Shown: one piece after another, positions 35,901-46,320 of the stretch
How positions within the stretch are numbered: position 1 is the first letter of the stretch
Layout: every line of letters starts with the position of its first letter
Assembly (NCBI GenBank): GCA_004352715.1
Contig: SCFE01000090.1
Coordinates: 1,312,036-1,376,035 of the forward strand
Source of the DNA: Hofstenia miamia
Taxonomy: Eukaryota; Xenacoelomorpha; Acoela
Length of the DNA stretch: 64,000 nucleotides
Reading direction: 5' to 3'
The notes under the pieces: generated by a model
Told to the model about the DNA's origin: nothing
Seen by the model: the letters and a program-made list of their open reading frames with translations, nothing else
The model's database searches: none
Program-made: the position numbers and the translations under genes

Positions 35901-37909
35901 GATTGGTTGAGAAAATTAAAAAAACTTTCAGCATTCTGTGTAATTATTTCAATTTTTACAGCTAACTTCACCCCTCTCTCTTAATTCATGTATACTGCAT
36001 TACATGCAATAAAACGTTGATAGGGGCCTAGTTTGTTGCATGGGAAGCTCTTCTAACATTTCCTACTTTTGATAATATTTAATACATTTAAATTACATGG
36101 CTTTTGGCATAGTGCTTGTTAAACTTAAAAAAATTATTTTATAAAAAATCTTTTAACATGGTCTTCAGATGCTTTTTTCTGAATGCAAAACACATTTATG
36201 CATACTTTGCAAATAAAGTTTTAACGCAACATAAAAATAAAAAGATAATCATGGGTCCATATTTTAAATTTAAATTTTTCAGAAAGCTGATCGTTTGAAA
36301 GAAGAAAATCCCGAATATTCCGATATCGTGGAAGACGAAATCGACGCTCTCGAAAATCATTGGGATCAATTAGAGAAGAACACTAAAGAGAAGGGTGAAA
36401 AACTTTTCGACGCTAACAAAGAGACTCTTTTCCATGGCGTGAGTACTGTTTTATTTAACCGAAATCTGTGTCGACGAGTAATGTCATTCAATTTGATTGT
36501 TTAATATAATTACTTATTTCCATTGTTTGTTTATATGTTTAGACATGTGATGATGTCGAAGAGTTTATGAAAGAAGTCGAAGAAAGTATTGTACCTGAGC
36601 AAGAAATCGAAAATTTAGCAAGTGCTACTATCTTGTTCTCCAAGCAAGCGGTAGCTTTACTTTAGCACTATAAAATTTAACATAATTGTAGGAATTGGAA
36701 GAAAAAATTAAATTGAAAGAATACCAATTGAATGAATTGCAAAATCAATCCGCTAAATTGCAGGATTTGCCCGAAGAGCAGTTATTGGTCGCTACTGACC
36801 GCAAAGATAATCTTAGTGCTCGTTTCAACCGTTTAGCTGATCCATTGAAAGCTCAACGTGAAAACATTGCAAGGAGTTTGAAACGTCATCAGTTTTTCAG
36901 AGATGTGGCTGATGAAGAGATGTGGATTGACGAGCACATGCCTCTTACCGAATCAAGACCTTGTCCAACCAGTCTTCAAGAAGCTGAACAATTAGAAAAG
37001 AGAAATGAGGTAAATATTTAACGCTATTCTATTGTTCCTAGAATTGAAACATAAATTATGTCGATTGACAAATCTGATTTCATAATTTGTCTTGGTTTAT
37101 ACATTTATATAAATTCGATTTTCTCCAATTTTTCAAGCCACTCCAAATGATTTTAATGCTTAATGATATTTTACTTAGTCATTGAAAAATGAAATCAGTA
37201 ATCACCGACCTCAGATTGATAAAGTCATTGAGGATGGACAGAGTCTAATTGACGATGGTTACAAAGACCCCGATGCAGTCAATAACGCAATCAACGCATT
37301 AGAAGAAAAATGGAAGAAACTGTCAGAAAATATGAAAGATAAAGAAGATCAACTAACCGTTTTGAAAGATTCACAGACCTACCTCGAGGATGCTCATGAT
37401 GCAGAAAGTTGGATGTCCGAACAAGAACTTTACCTCATGTCCGAAGATCGTGGCAAGGTTTGTTTGAAGTTTATATAATCAATATTAACACTCTGAGTTA
37501 GATTTGTATTATCTATGTTATGCAGCACATGCATATAGAAACATTGTGGTCTCCTAATCTTTCGAAATTTTAGTTAGTGTAGTGTCTTTCCGTAATTCTC
37601 ATCTCATCAGAAACATCAGAAATTATTTAAAAAATTAGGTTTGAGTTCTCACACAGTGCTTTGAACTTGTTTAATACTGCTGGGATTCTCTTGCCAGTAA
37701 ATTTGCACGTGGTTCAACAAGCATAATTGCCTTGGGTGAGATTTTAAACCAAAATCCATACCACTAAAATGGGTACAAATCCACGCCACAAGTCCTACAC
37801 CAACCCACATGAATAAAAATTAGTCCCACAAATTCCCATAGCCATTTTTTGACAATACTGTTAAATATATACATACAGCGCATTTATTGACACAGGAATT
37901 TATGCATGT

Positions 37910-37945
<36 letters not shown>

Positions 37946-38026
37946 NNNNNNNNNNNNNNNNNNNNNNNNNNNNNNNNNNNNNNNNNNNNNNNNNNNNNNN
38001 NNNNNNNNNNNNNNNNNNNNNNNNNN

Positions 38027-38059
<33 letters not shown>

Positions 38060-41000
38060 AAATTTTACAAATTAATCACTATCTTTACCATTTTGCAAAC
38101 CCATTTTTTAATTTTGTGATTTAATATTTATAATTGAGGCTAGATACAAACATTCTTGCCTCACAAATCCCCACAAGAATTCCCACTATCTAAAATTTCA
38201 CTGCGCACTACACCACGTGTGATGGGGAATCTCCACCCCACGCCAATTCTGTTAAAAAATACGCTCTTACTTTCTTGATTTTTATCCAGTTTCTAGTGTG
38301 CTTTTATTATGCGTGTGAGAATGCGGGATAAGAAATGAACTCTAAAACTTTGTTATACTTGCAAATGCTTTCTATTAGGAGATGCGGATTGATCAAATAT
38401 TAATTATATACTACATTTTCGCTTACTACTACACGATTGCCTGCAATGTCTAGTACTTTTGTTAGGATTGTGATTTTCCAAATGAGAGCATGGCTGTCTC
38501 AAAAATTTTACTGATAATGATAAATCTGCTTGCCGTAGATTCGATTATTCCAAATCAGGTCTATTTCCATTTTGTAGTATTTGGTGGTAATGAATTATAA
38601 CTGAAAGCTTGAATCTTTTTCTTGTTTACTCATAAAATAATTGTCGAGCGAACAGCCGATTCTTAAATGTTTTGTCACATGATGATATAAACGCCCCGCT
38701 CGTTTCATCTGAATTCTAAATGTGCTTCGCTTTAAAATTTTGTGGTTAGAACAAATATCTGTCAATTCATCATAGACTCGCGTGATGGCGCACTTTGTGA
38801 CTCATGTGAATGCATACTGTTCTAAAAAGCATTTTCAATTATTGCCATTTATTATCAATTCAGAGATGCTTTTATGTGCGAGTGCATGATGCTTGCTGAA
38901 ATGAAAACTTTTAAAATTAAGTATTGTGCATTAACTTCGCAACGTTCTAACAATTATCAACATATGTCACTTGAAATATTTAATACATGTACTACCATTG
39001 GCGCCGGAACGAATTTTGATTAGGGGGGCATTTCTACCCTTCATATTAACTAATTAGGAGGACTTTTACCGTTTAAATTATACAATTTATTGAGAATTTT
39101 TGTGAAAGATTGGTTAACTGACTCGTTTATTTTAGTAAAACTTTTATGCAATTTATTAAAGGGTGTCCTGAAAAAGTTCAACACCTGTTAAATGTATTAT
39201 GACGATTTGATCTTTGCGGAAACCGCTGTCAAACAAGTTATTTCCAAATCAACTAAAACTACTATAACTGAAAATTTTTAGTGTTATATTTTTGCTTAAT
39301 AAATTTTAAGGTTTTGGAATTTTTTTAATGTTTGGTAAATATTTCGGTTTATTATTTTCATATATACATTGGCCACTTTAGGATGAACCTAGTGCCGCTG
39401 CATTAATTAAAAAACACGATGTTTTGGAAAAATCTATCGAAGCATATGAAGTTGTTATCAAAGATTTGTCAGAGCGTGCGCGTAATTTGTTTGATTCAAA
39501 TCATCCCGACAGGTAAACTATTGCATTTGGGTTCACAATAAGTTAATATTTTTAGTGATAAAATTTCAAAAACTCAAACCATTATTGATAAACTCTATGC
39601 AGGACTTAAAGATCTATGTGTTGACCGTAGAGACAAACTTGAGCAAGCAGTAAAACTATTCCAACTTAATCGCGATGTTTCTGATCTGGAACTTTGGATT
39701 TCGGAAAAGGAAATTGTCGCTGGTTCTCATGAAATGGGACAAGATCTTGAGCAGGTTCAAATGTTATTGGATAGATTTAAGGAGTTTAAAGTGGACACCG
39801 AAGCTGTTGGGTCGGAACGTGTTGGCAATGTGTGCGACGCATGTGATCAAATGATTGCTGATGGTCATTTAGACAAAGAGCTCATTGCTGAATGGAAAGA
39901 ACATTTGCAAGAATTATGGGGAGATTTGGTTGAGTTAATGGAGACACGTACTCAGGTAAATTATTGTGTATTTTACATTGCATAGTTGATAGTAGACAAA
40001 ATATACAAATATTTCTTGTGAGTAATTACATTGAAACTTGAATCTAAAAATACGGTGGTTTTATACAAAGGTTCTTATTCAATTTTGATTATTTGTACAC
40101 CTACGCTAGGTTAATAAAACAATCGAAGTTACTGAAGCTGATTGTTAATGTACTTTTATTGACTTTATTTAAGTAATTTCGAAATGTTTCAAAAACGGAG
40201 GGTATTTACGCGGACGTGTAAACGAAATATTTGTCGTTTCAGTTATTTTGGTAATTATATTTGATTGTTAGGAATATCGTAAGCATATTATTTTAGTTGT
40301 TGATACTGTCTTATGAATTGCAAAAGTTTTACAGTGATTGTAAAGATACACTTGCTCGCATCAATGAGAAGCAGAATTCTATGAACGATGCTCTAGGACA
40401 AGACACTCGTCAAGTTAATGATTTGGAAAGAAAGCACGATGCTTTTGTTCTTGACGTTCAATCCCTCGCTGCCTCAGTTCATCAAATCCAAGAAGAGGCC
40501 TCCAAATTGCAGGCCAGTTATGCTGGAGACAAAGCTCGCGAAATGCAATTCAGAGAAAAGGAAGTGGTTGAAGCATGGAATCGATTGTTGCTTAACTGTG
40601 ATGAACGCCGTAATAAATTGGCAGATACTGGTGACCTTTTCAGATTTTACAGGTAAGTAATCACGCCTGTACGCCAGATTTCAATTCGTATACAGTTTGT
40701 TTAAAACATTAAGTTAGTTAATTTTTAAATGATCTCTTTAGTCTTGTACGTGATCTCCTCAATTGGATGGCAGACGTTATCAGACAGGTTGCGAACCAAG
40801 AAAAAGCCCGCGATGTCAGTGGTGTTGAACTAGTCATGAATCTTCATCAAAATATCAAAGCTGAAATTGATGCTCGTGATGAGAGCTTCGCTATTTGCAT
40901 TTCATTAGGAAAAGATCTTATCGCCAGAAATCATTACGCTACTAAAGATGTAAAGCTTCATTCATAGCTATAAATCTTTTCATGCTTAGTCGTGTATGTT

Positions 41001-44000
41001 AATGTATATTTCATAATTTTCAATTTAGATCAAAAAGAAGTTATTAGAAATTGGACATAGAAGAGCTGACATGATAGCTGATTGGGAACACCGATGGGAG
41101 TACCTACAACTTATCTTGGAGGTTTATCAGTTTGCAAAAGATGCACAGAGTGCAGAATTGTGGCTTCTTTCCATGGAACATCTCGTCATGCATCCCGATC
41201 TTGGGGATTCTGTAGAGGCAGTTGAAAAATTGATGAAGAGACATGAACTTTTCGAAAAATCCCTCTATGGCCAAGAAGACCGTTTTGCTGCACTCGAAAA
41301 AATGACAACATTAGAATTGAAAGAATTGCGTCGCGCCCAAATCGAAGAGTATATGAAGGACCATCCTGATTTTGTTGATGAAATTACTCCCATCTCCAAA
41401 AACAGGAGGGACTTTATTCAAGATTACATCACAATGCATGAACTTTTTGAAAGGTTTGAGACTATTTTTTGTTTTTTATTTATTAAGTTACATAATTTAT
41501 AAATGGTTTTTTAACCCCGAATTTTAGACCACCAACCCCTGTAGAAGAGAAACCAGTCAAAGAAGAGGTAGAAGAAACAAAACAGAGCACACCTGAAGTT
41601 CCTCCAGAAAGTAAGTGATTTTTTTACTAGTTTGTAATCAGTATACAGCATAGTCAATTTATACGATGATACTTTTCTTTATAATTCCAATTTTAATCAC
41701 AGCATTGGAGTTGCGTGATTTTATTTTGAATATCATAAACAGTAAATTTATACTGAACAATATATCCATTCTAACAATTAATATAAATTATAAAAGCTAT
41801 TGTTTTTATTTTTATTCTTAATTATTTTACAGAATCAAAAAATCAAAATTTTGATTGGTTGCTTCCTCATTTTTAAGCTCAAATATTTTATTGAATTTCC
41901 CAATTATTGAATTCCTACACCTCTCTAAATTATGGAACTTTTTTGTGACAAATATTTAGTCAATGTATATATTTTCTTTGCTTTTTGTCTGTGCATTGTT
42001 CTCACTACATTAACTACACAATTTGTTATGTTTTCAAAGAATGTGTCTGTCGATTAACGAATTTAAGTTTCTTAAGTTACTAAAGATATTTGCTGATTCT
42101 TCCATTTCTATTTAAGCATTGAATTTCGGTTTTTGTAAGGCTGTGATTTATATTATTGACACGTTCAGCAAGATTTTTGAATGACTAAAATGTATATTTT
42201 ATTAATCTGGTTGTAAATATAGCATTAATTCAAATCAAACGTTGCTGTTTTAGAAAAACCACGTATGTAGTAATCACCGATTGTTTCATTGAAATGATTT
42301 TTTCTGTATATTTGCATACAGTTCATACATATTATGTAACGTATGCCTCTATTGTTAAATTCTCTTTTATGATTTTGTTTAAACTAATCTATAACCTACC
42401 AATTCAGTTCCTGAGGAGAAACCAGAGCCGAAAGTCGGTGAGTTTTCAGTGTTAAATCCCACGCATGCCTTTTATTTTCGATATTATTTCTGTTTAGTTT
42501 AAATGCAAAATAGTCTGTCAGCTTGTTTGGCTCTGTTTTGACAGAACGGCTTAATACTCCTATTATTTATTCATTTCCTCTTAACATTTTGGTTGCGGTC
42601 TATCAACTTGCACCTACCTACATGAATACATGTTTTTTTTATAAATTGCTGTTTTACAACATTGAAGTTTACTTGCAATACTTAACTTTAACAATACCTC
42701 AGTTTTTTTAGTATTTTTTCATTGTGGTTTTTCTATACGATCTTGTACATCTATAAGCTAGTTTTCCGATTGAAACCGAGATGTTACCATTGCTTCGCTG
42801 TAGAATTGTTGGCACGCATGTAGTATTCACTTTTGTTTACAACTCTACGTCAATATTATCAAACATGCACAATAGCATTTTTTCTGTTGGCATGCAAAAT
42901 AAATGTTAGGCTAATGTTCTTTAAAATGGTTTTTTAAAGTCGCCTATTCTTTGAGTATACTGTTTGGTGTGTGTATGTGTGGGATTTCGCTTTTTATTGT
43001 TTATTGTGTATAATTTAGTAGCCAAACAAGAAAACGAAAAAGAGGGTATCCTAGCAAGAAAACACGAGTGGGATTCGCACATTAAACGTTCTACCGATAG
43101 GTCGTGGAAGAATGTATATGCTGTACAAAAGGGTACTGCTATGACATTCTATAAAGATGCAAAACATCATAAAGCGGTAAGTATTAATTTTTTCGTTAAT
43201 CAGTGTTTTTGCGCTGGTTTGCCAGGTGTACTTCCCACTTTTTGATTTTGTTAGACTTAAGCTTCATGTTGCAGATTTTATAAATAGCAGCAACTCTACG
43301 GAATATTTTGTATAGGTAATCTTTCAGAATGATAATTTTTTCAGATGCGAGATCTGTGCATTGAGTGTTATTATGCATTATCGATTTAATTTGCATGTAG
43401 GTGTATGTAGATCATTCAGTTATTCTTATCGGACTGTTTACAAATCTTTTGAAGATAAAAATATGAAATTTTGAACAATCGATGTTATTTTAAGTTTATG
43501 TATTATACCATGCATTGTATGATTGAATGTAATTATTTTGCATATATTCCTCACTATAAGATCGCTACAATTTAATGATCAATTTGAATTTAGAATTCTC
43601 AACTATCAAGTGATGCGCCACTTGATCTCTCAGTCGCTGAATGTGCAGCTGATAACGAGCACACCAAAAAGAAATTTGTTTTTAGACTTAGATTAGATAA
43701 CGGAGTTGAAATTGCGTTTTCTTCCAAAGACAATGTAAGTTTGCCCTCGTTTTTAAATTATGCTTATTGATTATATAAGTCAACAAACTATTTGGTTTCA
43801 TAATGCTAAAATTGGTTTGATTGTGTTTTATTCCATCTTCCTTTGAATTTTTCAATTTCGGGTTTCTTCAAAATGTTTCGTACTTACAACATAAAACAGA
43901 TATTGAAATTTTGAAATTTCCAAGGGCAGGGTTGGCATGTTTTAACACGACCTGTTCTTTGCAATGTTTTTTTAAATGTTTTTTTTTCAATTTATTTAAT

Positions 44001-45188
44001 ACTTTATGGAAAATTGGGAAAATAATTGTAGGGTTTCGTTCATTCTTACTTTTATAACCTATTTTATACCGGAAAAACCTTTAAGTCTGCGTTTGCTTAT
44101 GTGCATGCAACGAAAACTAATTGTTTATCATATTTAATGTTTGCTACTATATACATTTTCAGTAAAATTTTATTACCTTCAGGTTGAGCTGTCTAAGAGC
44201 AAAAAACATTGTTTAAACGTTTAAAACCTTTTTATTGTAAAAAAAATGCACCTTTTGCCAACCCTAGATATAGGAGTGTCTCCATTTTAATTTAATATCC
44301 CGTCTTTTGGCGAACTTTTGTCTATGCGCTAGAATCTGAGTTTAAGCAATGCCAATGAATAGTTGTTTAAATTATCAGAAAATTATCGATGTTAATCAGC
44401 ATTTCATGTTGTTCTCTACTGTAAATTGCTCGAGTTAGTTGTTACTCGCATGGACTTTAGACGTCCTGATGTCGGATCGCTAGGTATGGAGAGTATTTGA
44501 AAGTTATTTAAGAAATCGGAATTTTCATTGTAAAACTGTTTATACTTCCACGTATTTCCACCATTGCATGGCGACAGTACTTTCACCAATGGAAGCGTTA
44601 ATATCCAAAGCTAAATTGCTGAAAATGCTTTCCCAGAAATTTCGACCAAACTTTTTGCATTTAAGGGGGGCTTGGTTATTTTGCGTTATTTTTCCAAGTT
44701 TTTTGCTTCAACCTTCAAGAACAACCAACCATTTCATACAATTAGGCACTTTCATACACCATAACACTTGTTGTAATCAAAGTATCAATTTTCATCGTTA
44801 GAATGGCAACCAAATTCAGCATTTTTGAGATTTAGTTGTTTCAAATATATATTTTGGATTTATGGCAGATAACTTTATGGGTTTTCTTTCCATTCCTTAT
44901 ACTTATGCCTAGGAGCCCTACCATTTTCATAATCATAACTCCATGCCTTCATATTTTTTAGAAGAATTTTTAGTATACCCAATTTTCTCGGGGTTTGAAC
45001 AAATTTAATTGTTATTACTCATCTATTATCGAAGATAGGTAGTTAGAACTATTAGGGCTTCTGGATATGCGTATGTTCTATTAGCATGACAAATTTCAAG
45101 TCATTTAGATTGAAACTTTTTGAAAAAAATGTTTAATTTTTTACATTTCATACAATTAAATTTTACCATCAATTTAAATTTATACATT

Positions 45189-45228
<40 letters not shown>

Positions 45229-46045
45229 TANNNNNNNNNNNNNNNNNNNNNNNNNNNNNNNNNNNNNNNNNNNNNNNNNNNNNNNNNNNNNNNNNNNNNN
45301 NNNNNNNNNNNNNNNNNNNNNNNNNNNNNNNNNNNNNNNNNNTATATATATATGAGTATTGCTGTGTAGGGAAATATACTAGCGTGTATGTATCCGGATT
45401 TTTTGCGTGTATGTACGAGTATGTAGTCTATACTATCGTGTATGTATTTCATGTGTTTCAGTAAACCTGAACGCAAATTGTTTTGTGTTTTTGATTTTTA
45501 CTCGAACGTTGATTTTTAAAATACGTACAAAAAATTCCACCCTACACCACGCAACATGTCTGTAATGGCAAGAATAATGCTAATAAAAAAATATCTGAAC
45601 ATTTATTCATGCAATGATTAACAAGATATCACTTCAGGTTAAACTTGGGGTTTAGGACCTGTCCGTGTATATCATGTAGTCAAAATCTGACGTTTATTTT
45701 GGCGAGCTTGCAACGTGTATGTATCTCAAAATTGTTCGTATATGTACATGTATGTATCTAATTCAGTCGTTCCGTGTATTTTTTTGTGTATGTATACACT
45801 CCAATACACTGATATATATATATATATGTATATATAGTTATATGCGTGCATTTGTTTAAGTATGAAACGTTTTTTTAATGCGTCTTTAGGCTGATCGAGA
45901 GGCTTGGGTTAAGAGTATAAATGCTGTTATTCAATCTGCTCCAGAAGCTGGACGCGATTCATCGACTTTCCCTAAGGGTGCTGGTGATGCTAAAGGAAAA
46001 GACAAGAAAAAGAGTGGACTATTCACATTGGGTCGTAAAAAGTAG
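22732..46045 (+). CDS. Beta-spectrin (conventional, non-heavy), complete gene in 33 exons
   Basis: Beta-spectrin pairs with alpha-spectrin to build the actin-linked membrane skeleton. Coding exons by eye: 22732-22867, 23134-23285, 23328-23593, 23636-23945, 23987-24174, 24214-24396, 28916-29173, 29215-29353, 29515-29674, 31432-31676, 31752-32068, 32196-32312, 32361-32487, 32541-32889, 33174-33450, 33526-33743, 33894-34039, 34088-34351, 34392-34535, 36283-36438, 36543-36650, 36692-37009, 37179-37457, 39382-39512, 39556-39955, 40297-40652, 40742-40949, 41029-41453, 41528-41610, 42408-42437, 43019-43176, 43594-43734, 45890-46045. All have GT-AG introns, all phases agree, and the sum is 6,945 nt, or 2,314 residues, the usual length for the family. 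The start follows an acceptor by 12 nt and opens [10 protein letters not shown]. The end GLFTLGRKK resembles the LFGKKK tail of other beta-spectrins. There is no SH3 domain and no extra repeats, so it is not beta-heavy spectrin. The gene appears functional. Confidence 0.97.
24397..28915 (+). other. Spectrin intron 6 (4.5 kb)
   Basis: This is the largest intron. It is AT-rich and mostly featureless, apart from a Tc1-like transposase remnant near 27,375-27,560. No embedded host gene was recognised. Confidence 0.9.
27375..27560 (+). pseudogene. Tc1-like transposase remnant in spectrin intron 6
   Basis: The frame reads [20 protein letters not shown] followed by QVL, matching the family pattern Q-x-D-N-A-P-x-H...F-x-E-x-H-x-I-x-V-L. 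After a frameshift it reads [14 protein letters not shown] at about 27,459-27,500, matching W-P-x-x-S-P-D-L-N-P-I-E-N-L-W. The second and third catalytic Asp are both replaced. Shared strand with the host gene; no sign of any effect on splicing. Confidence 0.7.
29675..31431 (+). other. Spectrin intron 9 (1.8 kb)
   Basis: AT-rich, with a 139-bp tandem duplication at 30,061-30,336. A short open frame at 30,498-30,752 shows no family resemblance. Confidence 0.9.
30061..30336. repeat. 139-bp tandem duplication in spectrin intron 9
   Basis: ATTAAGTCATATAATTTATG starts unit 1 at 30,061 and unit 2 at 30,200. I see one base difference (GTGGAAC versus GTTGAAC). Two units only. Confidence 0.95.
31432..34039 (+). 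other. Beta-spectrin exons 10-17: spectrin repeats 4 to about 9-10
   Basis: Residues about 598-1,196. The helix-A tryptophan motif recurs: [37 protein letters not shown] (Trp replaced by Cys/Met), [51 protein letters not shown]. Repeat 8 start [20 protein letters not shown] is very conserved. An open frame reads straight through the 75-bp intron at 33,451-33,525, but removing it restores [12 protein letters not shown] and the family spacing. Confidence 0.95.
34088..37457 (+). other. Beta-spectrin exons 18-23: spectrin repeats about 10-13
   Basis: Residues about 1,197-1,619. This is the least conserved part of the rod. In repeat 11 the helix-A region reads [18 protein letters not shown] and in repeat 12 [14 protein letters not shown]; both lack the almost invariant Trp. 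Conserved anchors remain: [52 protein letters not shown]. All six joins are phase 0. Relaxed constraint in the mid-rod is known in other spectrins, so I read it as normal drift of a structural spacer. Confidence 0.93.
34536..36282 (+). other. Spectrin intron 19 (1.75 kb)
   Basis: Mostly AT-rich. A more GC-rich island at about 35,305-35,400 could be part of an old repeat; I cannot identify it. Confidence 0.85.
37458..39381 (+). other. Spectrin intron 23 (1.9 kb) with a (TA)n assembly gap
   Basis: Contains (TA)n on both sides of an 81-base N run at 37,946-38,026, so the gap is an unresolved microsatellite and its length is not reliable. No gene-like content otherwise. Confidence 0.9.
37914..38057. 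repeat. (TA)n microsatellite with sequence gap
   Basis: Alternating T and A flank N bases 37,946-38,026 on both sides. Confidence 0.95.
40297..41453 (+). other. Beta-spectrin exons 26-28: repeats 15-16 and partial repeat 17 (tetramerisation end)
   Basis: Residues about 1,797-2,126. Well conserved: [100 protein letters not shown]. The incomplete last repeat ([20 protein letters not shown], then [20 protein letters not shown]) supplies the helices A and B that pair with the N-terminal helix of alpha-spectrin to make the tetramer. After it, about 35 additional residues ([20 protein letters not shown] and following) replace the short basic run seen in vertebrate family members. Confidence 0.95.
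41833..41876 (+). other. Candidate alternative terminal exon of beta-spectrin
   Basis: After a good acceptor (TTAATTATTTTACAG), the sequence continues exon 29 in the right phase (A|AA). It adds [14 protein letters not shown] and a stop at 41,874-41,876. Use of this exon would give an isoform without the PH domain, as in the short C-terminal forms of vertebrate beta-spectrins. No transcript evidence is available here, and a stop soon after an acceptor is easy to get by chance. Confidence 0.3.
42254..42262 (+). other. Candidate 9-nt microexon of beta-spectrin
   Basis: AAAAACCAC is flanked by CTGTTTTAG and GTATGTAG, both good splice sites. It is phase 1 on both sides, so it fits between exons 29 and 30 without changing the frame. 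It would insert three residues (Lys-Lys-Pro, with Ile becoming Leu), in keeping with the Pro/Lys-rich linker. Prediction only. Confidence 0.35.
43735..45889 (+). other. Last spectrin intron (2.2 kb) with a (TA)n assembly gap
   Basis: Holds (TA)n around N bases 45,231-45,342, followed by about 480 bp in which GTGTATGTA-type motifs recur (for example 45,384, 45,407, 45,437, 45,714), the look of a degenerate microsatellite. A short open frame at 44,568-44,801 has no recognisable features. Confidence 0.9.
45191..45352. repeat. (TA)n microsatellite with sequence gap
   Basis: Alternating A and T on both sides of N bases 45,231-45,342. Confidence 0.95.
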
Positions 46046-46320
46046 AAGCGTGTAGTTAATTCGAAAGGCGCGCGCTGATTTTGAGAGTTTACAATTCACT
46101 ATTTGTATTCTCTATGTATTGCTTTTAACTCTAATTTTGCTTTTTAATATTTACTATTTATGAAAATTGTAAATTTGTACTTTATTAATGAAGATTCGTG
46201 TCACCGATTGGCGGAATGCCAGTTTTTATTTTGCTTTCAAGATTCTTGCTACGGGTTAGTGACTTGATAATAACTCTTTGTACTTTATCATTGTATGTAT
46301 TAAATTTAGCGAATCTTTGT
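46046..46320 (+). other. Beta-spectrin 3' untranslated region and possible polyadenylation signal
   Basis: I find no AATAAA in the first 300 bases after the stop codon. The common variant ATTAAA occurs at 46,299-46,304. The true end of the transcript cannot be fixed from sequence. Confidence 0.4.

Larger units (their letters stand above)
37400..39955 (+). other. Beta-spectrin exons 23-25: ankyrin-binding repeats 14-15
   Basis: [20 protein letters not shown] at the end of exon 23 joins across a 1.9-kb intron to [20 protein letters not shown]. It continues into [40 protein letters not shown] and [17 protein letters not shown]. Residues about 1,590-1,796. These blocks are the most conserved of the rod and correspond to repeats 14-15, which bind ankyrin ZU5 domains and link spectrin to membrane proteins. 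Their conservation contrasts with the drifted repeats just before, which supports retained ankyrin binding. This is inferred from homology. Confidence 0.93.
41528..46045 (+). other. Beta-spectrin exons 29-33: Pro/Glu/Lys linker and PH domain
   Basis: Residues about 2,126-2,314. The linker is short and repetitive ([19 protein letters not shown], then [10 protein letters not shown]). The PH domain starts [39 protein letters not shown], then [20 protein letters not shown], and ends in the helix [17 protein letters not shown]. Spectrin PH domains bind phosphoinositides at the membrane. The linker and PH exons are interrupted by phase-1 introns around exons 29-30, which is the part that is alternatively spliced in many beta-spectrins. 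The tail is Lys-rich. Confidence 0.96.

Noticed and set aside
44568-44801. A nested gene in the last spectrin intron
   Set aside because: 77-codon frame without domain, biased to aromatic and hydrophobic residues expected from AT-rich noise.
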